20,495 nucleotides of DNA from Deltaproteobacteria bacterium. GTDB taxonomy: Bacteria > Myxococcota_A > UBA9042 > DTJE01. The notes beneath the pieces are model-generated. The model did no database searches. It was not told where the DNA came from and saw only the letters and a list, made by a program, of their open reading frames with translations. The number at the start of each line of letters is the position of its first letter. The first letter of the stretch is position 1. Below, piece by piece: positions 14,300 to 20,495 of this stretch. Location: contig JADHTP010000021.1 in the NCBI GenBank assembly GCA_016784945.1, forward strand, positions 1 to 20,495. The letters run 5' to 3'. Both the position numbers and the translations under genes were made by a program.

Positions 14300-14315
14300 C
14301 GACGCCTGAGCGTCG
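14300..14315 (-). terminator. Hairpin in the gap between the TPR lipoprotein and the small exported protein
   Basis: CGACGC / GCGTCG form a perfect 6-bp stem with a 4-nt loop. A second, 5-bp stem, GCAGG / CCTGC (14343-14357), sits nearer the lipoprotein stop. Neither has a U-run, so they may be mRNA processing or attenuation elements in an otherwise continuous operon. Confidence 0.3.
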
Positions 14316-14359
14316 TGCAGTCTTCCATCGTGGCCGGCCCGGGCAGGCCAGCCCTGCAA

Positions 14360-15745
14360 TCACTCGATCGCCGGTGCGGGTGCCGGTTCGGCCGACGGTG
14401 CGGCTTCCTCGGCGGGCGCGGCCCCTTCCTTTTCGAGCGGTGGGGCTTCCTCACCCTCGCCGTCTTCTTCCAGCAGGGCGTCCAGATCCTCTTCCGGATC
14501 GGGCAGCTTCATGCCGCCCTGGGCCTGGATCTGCTTCAGAACCGGCAGCTTGGCCTTGATGGGGTCATTGTCCGGCGGGTTCGCCCGGTTCACGTACTGA
14601 TCGTAGGCCGCGATGGCCTTGTCCATGTCGTTGAGCAGCGTCTCGTAGACCTTGCCGATGCGGGCATACAGAACGGCTCGGCCCGGATCCATCCCGATGA
14701 CCTTTTCCCACCGTGCCACGGCCTCGGCGGGCTTGGACAGCCCGAGCAGGCTGGAACCGGACCCGATGAGGGCCTCCAGGTTGTTCGGGACCAGTTTGAG
14801 AACGGCATCGTACTCATCCAGGGCCGCCTGGTAATGCAGGTACTCCAGGTAGATGGCCGCCACGTTCATGCGCGCCGGCACGTTGTCCCGGTTCAGCTTG
14901 ATGGCCTTTTCGAAGCTGGTCACCGCCTCGGGCGTCCTGCCCATCTTCATGTAGGTCAATCCCAGGTTGGTCCAGGCCTCGGTGGAGTTGGGGTCTTCCT
15001 TCAGCGCCTTTTCCTCGAACACCCACTTGGCGATGTTCAGCTTTCCGGCCATGAGGTTGATGAGACCGCGGGTGTTCAACGCCACCACGTTCTTGGGCTT
15101 CATCATGAGGACCTTCTTCACGAAGTCCTCGGCTGTGTCCCGGACACCCCGGAACAGCCAGTACAGGGCCAGGGCGTTGTTGGCCGTCTCGTTGTCCGGG
15201 TCCTCGGCGATGATGGCGTCGAAGATCTTCTTGGCCTCCACCTCGTATTCGGCGGCCTTCTTTGCGTCGCCGGTCTCCTTGGCCTGGTGGGAAAGGGCCA
15301 GGTACACCTTTCCGATGTAGCCCTCGGCATCCAGGTTCCCCGGGTTGGCATCCATGGCCCGTTCATAGACCTTGATGGCCTCCTTGGGCTGGCTGGTGCG
15401 CTCGAAGGTCATGCCCAGGTTGAAGTAGGCCTCCAGGAACGCCTTGTCCACGGAAATGGCGTTTTCGAATTCGGATCGGGCGGTGGCGAAGTCCGGCGGG
15501 GTGGTGCTCACCGCGATGACGCCCCGCTTGAAGGCCTTCTGAGCCTCCTTGTCGATACCCTCCACGAACTCCACCTTCTTGGGCACCACCACCAGGCGTT
15601 CGGTGAGGTCCTCTTCCTCATCGACGGGCTGTTCTTCCGCCACGACGGGCTTGTCATCCTTGACCTGCCCGGCCGGCCCACCGCACGACAGGGCCACGGC
15701 CCCCATCAACATCAGGAACGCGCCTTTGGCGCCCAGGGTCTTCAT
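14360..15745 (-). CDS. TPR lipoprotein resembling gliding-motility GltE (AglT), 461 aa
   Basis: The signal ends in VALSC with lipidated Cys21, followed by an acidic linker. From about residue 65 to 400 there are eight to nine tetratricopeptide repeats, for example LEAYFNLGMTFERTSQPKEA, TEAWTNLGLTYMKMGRTPEA and VLYARIGKVYETLLNDMDKA. The last 50 residues are disordered, rich in Glu, Ala and Pro. TPR superhelices bind partner proteins; in Myxococcus xanthus the TPR lipoprotein GltE lies directly after the large TPR protein GltD, the same order as here. The start codon overlaps the stop of the upstream gene as ATGA, so translation is coupled and equal amounts are likely. The TPR lipoprotein call is firm; the GltE assignment is inference from size, signal and order. 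Confidence 0.85.
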   Translation of the reverse strand: MKTLGAKGAFLMLMGAVALSCGGPAGQVKDDKPVVAEEQPVDEEEDLTERLVVVPKKVEFVEGIDKEAQKAFKRGVIAVSTTPPDFATARSEFENAISVDKAFLEAYFNLGMTFERTSQPKEAIKVYERAMDANPGNLDAEGYIGKVYLALSHQAKETGDAKKAAEYEVEAKKIFDAIIAEDPDNETANNALALYWLFRGVRDTAEDFVKKVLMMKPKNVVALNTRGLINLMAGKLNIAKWVFEEKALKEDPNSTEAWTNLGLTYMKMGRTPEAVTSFEKAIKLNRDNVPARMNVAAIYLEYLHYQAALDEYDAVLKLVPNNLEALIGSGSSLLGLSKPAEAVARWEKVIGMDPGRAVLYARIGKVYETLLNDMDKAIAAYDQYVNRANPPDNDPIKAKLPVLKQIQAQGGMKLPDPEEDLDALLEEDGEGEEAPPLEKEGAAPAEEAAPSAEPAPAPAIE

Positions 15746-18700
15746 TTGGCGGCCTCCTCGATCATCTGGACCTCGATCTCACCCCGCCTCAGGGAACGGA
15801 TGAAGCTGGTCGAAGCCAGCGTGTCCTTGGTGTGCACCGCATGCACCTGGTCGTCGCCGGCCACCGGGAAGGTGTCCGGGTTCACCTTCATGGCGTACTC
15901 GCCGCAGGCCTTGGAGAAACGGTTGTAGACCTTCTCCTCGTGGGCCAGGGTCAGCGCCTTTTCGAAGGCCACCCGCGACTTTTCGAAGACGGGCCGGGAA
16001 ATCTCGTCCAGGATGGCCGTGTATTCGATCTCGATCTCCGGGGGCAGGTCTTCCGGGATGGGAACGTCGTAGAGTTCCTTGGCGAACTCGAAGTACAGGA
16101 GTCCGATCTTGTACAGGGCACCGGCCGACCATCCACCGGACTTGTAATGCAGCACGGTGTCGAAGCTCTTTTCCGCCGCCTGCTGGGCCTTGGCCTTGGC
16201 CTCCAGGGCCTTTTTCAGCACCCGAGGCTTCAGGGTGCCCGGGATGGACAGCTTGGCGAAGTCGTCGTACAGGTAGTCGGCCAGTTCGAAGGCGGCCTGC
16301 GCAGCGTACTTCTTGGCCTTCTTCATGGCGCCTTCATCGTTGGCCTCGACCAGTTTGGCAAAGGCCTTGATGCCATCGGTGAACAGCTTGCTGCAGGCCC
16401 TGCGCTGCTTGACCTTGTTGATCTCCTTGAGCGCCGCGCCCGCCCGGACCATGGCCTCCACGGCAAAGGCCCCGCTGACCTTGTACTTCCTCTTGAGCCA
16501 CTTCTTGTAATGGTCGTGGGCCTTCTTCAGGGACTTGTTGCCACCCTTCAGTTCGTAGATGCGGGCGATGCGCAGATCCAACTTGGGCACGTCTTCGTTC
16601 TTCGGGAAGAGCTTGATGAACTTCTGGAAGGACTTGATGGCGCCGTCGTACTCACCCAGGGCCTCCCGGATGAGACCCGCGTTCTGCAGGGCGTCGGGTG
16701 TGTGCTCGTACTTGGTGAACTTCGCCAGCCGCCCGAAGGACCTGGCGGCCTTTACGAACTGGGTCTGGCTCTCGTAGATGAGCCCGATGGTGTACATGGC
16801 CTCCGGGGCCACGTCTTCCTTGGAGAACTCCTTCACCACCCGGTTGTAGGTCCTGACCGCCATCTCCACGTTCTTCTGTCCTTCGTACAGGGCGGCCACG
16901 TTGAACAGGGCCTTGGAGGCGGTCTTCTTGTCCTTGCGGAATTCCTTGTATACGCGCATGGCCTCGGATATGGCGTCCCCGTACCTGCGCTCGGAGGAAA
17001 GCAACCGCGCGTTTTCGGTCATGGCGATGGCCACGATCTTCTTCAGTTCGTGTTTCTTGCGGACCTTGAAGTTCTTGGCCTTGATGAGGTTCCGTGCCCA
17101 CACTTCGACCTTGGGCCACTGTTTCAGCCGCTGGTAGGCGTCCAGCAGGGTGAACACGCCGTAAGCGGCGAACTTCGACGAGGGATCGTAGGCGAAGAGG
17201 ACCTTGAGACGCTTGACGGCGTCACGGAACTTGCCGTGCTTGTAGAAGACCTGGGCCGAGATGTACATGATTTCGGGGATCTTCTTGCCCCGGTCCGGGT
17301 TCTTCTTGCGGACCGTCGGGTCCTTGATGAGGTCGGTCAGCAGGCTGACGTACTTGTCGGCGGCGGCCACGTACTCCACTTCCAGGGGAGCCAGGTCCGT
17401 TTCCGGGATGGGCGCGTCGCGCTTCTTGGGATCGACCTTGATGACCTCGATGTCCTTGCCCTTCTTGGCCCGGGCGCGCATGCCCTTGGCCACCATGATC
17501 TCCTCGACGCAGTGGATCACGCCCAGGGCCGCGTCTTCCACGAACTCACCCTTGGTGTCCCGCTCGATGACCTTGTGGTACTGCCCCTTGGCCGTCTCGT
17601 AGTCCTTGAGGCGGTCGTACAGGATTTCCGCGTAATAGAAATTGACCACGTAGGCCTTTTCCCACTCGCCGAAGCTGGCAAGGTAGACGGCGTACCTGTC
17701 CGCGGCCTTCTTGTAGAAGTCCGCACTGTCCAGGCGCTGGGCCTCCCGATGGTAGTGGTTGGCCAGCCAGTAGATGTACCCGTGGGTCAGGACATCGGCT
17801 TCCTTGACCGTTTCAGGGTTCTTCTGACCGTTCACCGTGCGCCATGTCCCGTTTTCCTTGAAGTACTCCAGGGCCTCCATGGACACGCGGTCCAGGCTGG
17901 CCACGTCGTTCACTTTCTTGTGGATCTGGAGGATGATGGTGAAGTATTCCACGAGGTTCTTCGTGGTCTTTTCCCGTTCCATGAAGTGGCGGAACAGGTC
18001 GATGGCCTCGAAGTCCTTGTCCTGGGCGATATACAGGTCGCCCAGGGCCCGCAGTTTCTTGTAGGTCCTGGTTTCGTCCAGCACTTCCAGGAAGTATTCT
18101 CTGGCCCGCTTCCAGCCGTCCTCGACCTCGGCGTAGGTCACCACCAGGTCGTTGAGGGCCTGATCACGGAACTCCACCACGCCCCGGCCCCGCCCCTTGG
18201 AAACGAACTCGACCACTTTCTGGAACGTCGCGATGGTCTTGTCGAATTCGGCAAGGTTGAAGTAGACCCAACCCAACTTGTACAGCGCGTAGTTGTACAT
18301 AAGGGACTTGGGGAAGTTCGTGATGATCTTTTCGTAGTTGACCTTGGCGTAGTACAGCGAGTTGTTTTCGAAGAAATACTCGCCCATGGCCAGGTGCGCC
18401 TTGGGAATGAACCGACACTTGGGATAGTTCTGCACCAGCCGCTTCAGGTAGTCCGCCCCTTCGCGCGACAGGTTGCGGTCACCCCGGTTCTTGCCTTCCT
18501 TGAGGGCTCCCTTGCCCAGGTAGTAGATGACCTCGTCGATGCGCCCGTATCCCGGAGACTCGCGCAGGACCTTGCGGTAGTACTCCAGGGAGGTGCCGTA
18601 GTCCTCCACCGGCTCCGCGGGCTGCACTTTCAGGGTCCCGGCGTTGAAGGCGTCCACCGCCGAGTCGTACCGCTTGCGCAGTTGAAGGTACTGGTACAGG

Positions 18701-19044
18701 CTTTCCTGCCAGTGGGATTCGGCCAGCCGGAAATTTACCTCCGCCTTGTTTTCGTAGTAGGGGTTCTTCAGAAGGGCTTCCAGCTTCTGGATCTGCGTCT
18801 GGCGCATCTTGGAGATCTGCTCCAGCTTGGCCGCCACGGCGCTGTCCATGCTCCCGCGTTCGAACTCGTCCAGGGTGTACTTGCCACCGACCAGTTTTCC
18901 GTCGTCCGCCTTCTTGGCGCCATCCTCCTTTGCCGGGGCAGGCTCAGGCCCTGGAGGCGGATCTGCTGCAGGCTGGGCGAAAACGCCCACGGGCCCGAAC
19001 GCCAGGAAAGTCAGGGTGACAGCGGACAGGATCAATCTGTTCAT
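15742..19044 (-). CDS. Large secreted TPR protein resembling gliding-motility GltD (AgmU), 1100 aa
   Basis: I chose ATG 19044 because a GAGGT ribosome-binding site precedes it and a clean signal peptide follows (residues 1-23, cleavage VFA|Q); the frame extends upstream but into non-signal residues. A Pro/Ala/Lys-rich linker leads to many degenerate TPR or HAT-like helical pairs throughout, such as YNYALYKLGWVYFNLAEF, SKALFNVAALYEGQKNVEMA, PEAMYTIGLIYESQTQFVKA and PDALQNAGLIREALGEYDGA. A basic segment (AKGMRARAKKGKDIEV) lies near the middle. Composition is rich in Lys, Tyr and Phe, typical of periplasmic scaffold TPR proteins. GltD/AgmU of M. xanthus is of similar size and precedes gltE, as here. 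It follows the 19065 gene by 20 bases. A role in an envelope-spanning machine is inferred. Confidence 0.85.
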   Translation of the reverse strand: MNRLILSAVTLTFLAFGPVGVFAQPAADPPPGPEPAPAKEDGAKKADDGKLVGGKYTLDEFERGSMDSAVAAKLEQISKMRQTQIQKLEALLKNPYYENKAEVNFRLAESHWQESLYQYLQLRKRYDSAVDAFNAGTLKVQPAEPVEDYGTSLEYYRKVLRESPGYGRIDEVIYYLGKGALKEGKNRGDRNLSREGADYLKRLVQNYPKCRFIPKAHLAMGEYFFENNSLYYAKVNYEKIITNFPKSLMYNYALYKLGWVYFNLAEFDKTIATFQKVVEFVSKGRGRGVVEFRDQALNDLVVTYAEVEDGWKRAREYFLEVLDETRTYKKLRALGDLYIAQDKDFEAIDLFRHFMEREKTTKNLVEYFTIILQIHKKVNDVASLDRVSMEALEYFKENGTWRTVNGQKNPETVKEADVLTHGYIYWLANHYHREAQRLDSADFYKKAADRYAVYLASFGEWEKAYVVNFYYAEILYDRLKDYETAKGQYHKVIERDTKGEFVEDAALGVIHCVEEIMVAKGMRARAKKGKDIEVIKVDPKKRDAPIPETDLAPLEVEYVAAADKYVSLLTDLIKDPTVRKKNPDRGKKIPEIMYISAQVFYKHGKFRDAVKRLKVLFAYDPSSKFAAYGVFTLLDAYQRLKQWPKVEVWARNLIKAKNFKVRKKHELKKIVAIAMTENARLLSSERRYGDAISEAMRVYKEFRKDKKTASKALFNVAALYEGQKNVEMAVRTYNRVVKEFSKEDVAPEAMYTIGLIYESQTQFVKAARSFGRLAKFTKYEHTPDALQNAGLIREALGEYDGAIKSFQKFIKLFPKNEDVPKLDLRIARIYELKGGNKSLKKAHDHYKKWLKRKYKVSGAFAVEAMVRAGAALKEINKVKQRRACSKLFTDGIKAFAKLVEANDEGAMKKAKKYAAQAAFELADYLYDDFAKLSIPGTLKPRVLKKALEAKAKAQQAAEKSFDTVLHYKSGGWSAGALYKIGLLYFEFAKELYDVPIPEDLPPEIEIEYTAILDEISRPVFEKSRVAFEKALTLAHEEKVYNRFSKACGEYAMKVNPDTFPVAGDDQVHAVHTKDTLASTSFIRSLRRGEIEVQMIEEAAK

Positions 19045-19064
19045 CACGACCTCTTGCCCTTGTT

Positions 19065-20495
19065 TCAGTCTATGCACTGGCTGGTCAGCATGGACCGGTA
19101 GAAATTGATTTCGTTGTGCCAGTACTCGCCCTGGAACGGCCACACCTGGGTATCACCCCCGATGATCGCCGTGGCGGGAGCCTCTTGGACCTCCTGGGCC
19201 TCTTCTTCGTACTCGCCCACCAGCATCCGCGTTTCGAGGGTCATCTTTTCGATGGCCGCGGAGTTGATGTCCACCTCAATCTCGGTCTCGTGGACCTGGG
19301 CATCGCCCATGGCCACATCCAGGTTTTTCAGGATCTGCTGGATCTTGACACCACTTTCGAAGATCCGGTCCTTCTTCAGCACGGCCAGCTTCACCAGCAT
19401 CTCGCTTGCGAACCCCCCGAGCCGGCCCTTGTGTTCCGCGATTTCGGCCTGCTCGCGCTCGATCTGACGAATGGTCCGGTACACGTTGAAGAATTCGATG
19501 TTGGACAGCACCGGGTAGGCCAGCTTGAACGGCAGTTTCTTTTCCACCGAGCCGTCGTCGTTCACCGAGGCCACGAAGTTCCGGTGGTAGTCATCCGGCG
19601 ACTTCTGGGCGTTGATGAACTGCTTGAGGGACTCCATGTAGATCCCGACCGTGCTGTCGAAAACGTCCAGGGCCTTGCGGGCCTGCTCATAGCGGCAGAG
19701 GTCGCTGTACACGCGGGCTTCCAGGATCCACAGTTCGGGATGGAAAGTCTCGTCGAAAAACGGCGAGTGCAGGGCGTGGAAGGCGCCCAGGGCCCGGGAA
19801 TAGTCGCCCTTGACCAGGTAGGACCACGCCATTTCATAGAACACCAGGGGGGCGCGGACCGAATCACGCGGCACCTTCTTGTAATAGAAGATGGCGGCGT
19901 CGTATTCCTGGGCCTCGTAGGCCACGCGGGCCAGGGCCATGTATCCCAGGTGGGCCACGGGGTCGTCCCCGATGGCCTCGGCCGCGAGAATGGCCTGCTG
20001 CAGGGCCTGGACCGCCGACTTGTACATCTTGTACCGGACCTGCACGAGGCCCATCAGGTAGAGGGCTTTTCCGTGGTCCGGGGATTCGTCGGACACGGAC
20101 TCGAAGTGCTTGATGGCCCTCTGGTAGTTCCCGTAGTCATAGAAGAATTCGCCCAGCACGTAGTTGACCGAGTCCTGAAATGTCTGGGAGTAGGTCCCGA
20201 AATTGAACTGTGTGAGCTGCTCCAGGTCCGGCGGGTTGTATATGATCTCCTTGCGAAGCTTGCGCAACTGGAGGAAGGCATCCTTGAAGAACGGCCGGTC
20301 AGGGCCTTCCAGCAGGACCTCCACCAGCAGCTTTGCGGCGCTCTGGTACAGCTTCACCTCGGTCAGGGCCGCGGCGATTCCGTACTTGGCGTTATAGAAC
20401 TCCATGGTGCCGGGTCCGAAGTTCCCGCGCTTGAGGAACTGCTGGAACAGCTCCACGGCATCGACCCACTCGCCGTCCTGGGCCAGGGCCAGGCC
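19065..20495 (-). CDS. TPR and coiled-coil protein resembling GltC (5' partial)
   Basis: The frame is open to the right edge (the residues before the GTG at 20456 read LALAQDGEWVDAVELF), so the start lies outside the window; 476 residues are visible. The first two thirds are TPR-like helical pairs (GKALYLMGLVQVRYKMYKSA, AHLGYMALARVAYEAQEYDA). Around residues 310-420 there is a coiled-coil-like segment (RQIEREQAEIAEHKGRL). The C-terminus carries a compact aromatic motif, WPFQGEYWHNEINFYR, then a penultimate Cys region (SQCID). I recall a similar WPF-GEYW ending in myxobacterial motility TPR proteins such as GltC. It is the first visible gene of the leftward operon. Confidence 0.75.
   Translation of the reverse strand, partial: GLALAQDGEWVDAVELFQQFLKRGNFGPGTMEFYNAKYGIAAALTEVKLYQSAAKLLVEVLLEGPDRPFFKDAFLQLRKLRKEIIYNPPDLEQLTQFNFGTYSQTFQDSVNYVLGEFFYDYGNYQRAIKHFESVSDESPDHGKALYLMGLVQVRYKMYKSAVQALQQAILAAEAIGDDPVAHLGYMALARVAYEAQEYDAAIFYYKKVPRDSVRAPLVFYEMAWSYLVKGDYSRALGAFHALHSPFFDETFHPELWILEARVYSDLCRYEQARKALDVFDSTVGIYMESLKQFINAQKSPDDYHRNFVASVNDDGSVEKKLPFKLAYPVLSNIEFFNVYRTIRQIEREQAEIAEHKGRLGGFASEMLVKLAVLKKDRIFESGVKIQQILKNLDVAMGDAQVHETEIEVDINSAAIEKMTLETRMLVGEYEEEAQEVQEAPATAIIGGDTQVWPFQGEYWHNEINFYRSMLTSQCID

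Noticed and set aside
14315..15928. A 537-codon open frame on the plus strand opposite the TPR lipoprotein
   Set aside because: It is antisense to well-formed TPR repeats, and its Leu/Val/Gly/His-rich product has no motif.
15832..19101. A 1089-codon open frame on the plus strand opposite the GltD-like gene
   Set aside because: The sense gene has a signal peptide, ribosome-binding site and TPR helices. The antisense product is a low-complexity Leu/Val/His/Gly/Gln mixture with no domain or start signal, as expected from the complement of a Lys/Glu/Tyr-rich GC-biased gene.
19045..19143. Upstream extension of the GltD-like frame
   Set aside because: It would overlap the end of the preceding TPR gene and bury the signal peptide; ATG 19044 with GAGGT upstream fits better.

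Overview
The window is GC-rich bacterial DNA with no rRNA, tRNA, insertion sequence, CRISPR array or phage gene that I can see. It is rich in lipoproteins and other exported proteins: tandem MopE-type metal-binding repeats, long periplasmic TPR proteins resembling the Myxococcus Glt gliding-motility set, and a multiheme cytochrome. This suggests a Myxococcota or related delta-proteobacterial lineage. That placement is inferred from gene content, not from a marker gene.

Layout. Bases 2-3808 (+) hold the 3' part of a giant secreted protein made of about 70-residue MopE-like repeats, ending in a Cys-rich PPC-like domain. Bases 3841-5461 (-) carry a tiny lipoprotein, an unrecognised 389-aa lipoprotein and an 89-aa hypothetical protein. 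Bases 5548-6801 (-) encode a lipoprotein with eleven cysteine pairs at a strict 30-residue period. A divergent intergenic region with an inverted repeat separates it from a rightward pair: a degenerate M20-peptidase-like protein and a NamZ (DUF1343) muramidase. Next comes an octaheme HAO-family cytochrome whose N-terminus is a collagen-like Gly-X-Y stalk behind a lipoprotein-like signal (9497-11416). NadD, a Rossmann/DUF2520 protein and a small membrane-anchored protein follow.

From 13437 to the right edge all genes lie on the minus strand and read as one probable operon: a 5'-truncated TPR protein, a 1100-aa secreted TPR protein, a TPR lipoprotein translationally coupled to it, a small exported protein and a lipoprotein. 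The first three resemble GltC, GltD and GltE. They would form a periplasmic and outer-membrane scaffold.

Most products are predicted to work in the envelope or at the surface; NadD, the DUF2520 protein, probably the M20-like protein and this leader-less NamZ are cytoplasmic. The most unusual items are the collagen-stalk cytochrome, the C-x11-C-x17 repeat lipoprotein, and the linked cysteine gain and loss inside a duplicated block of the MopE array. No intergenic stretch exceeds 300 bases.
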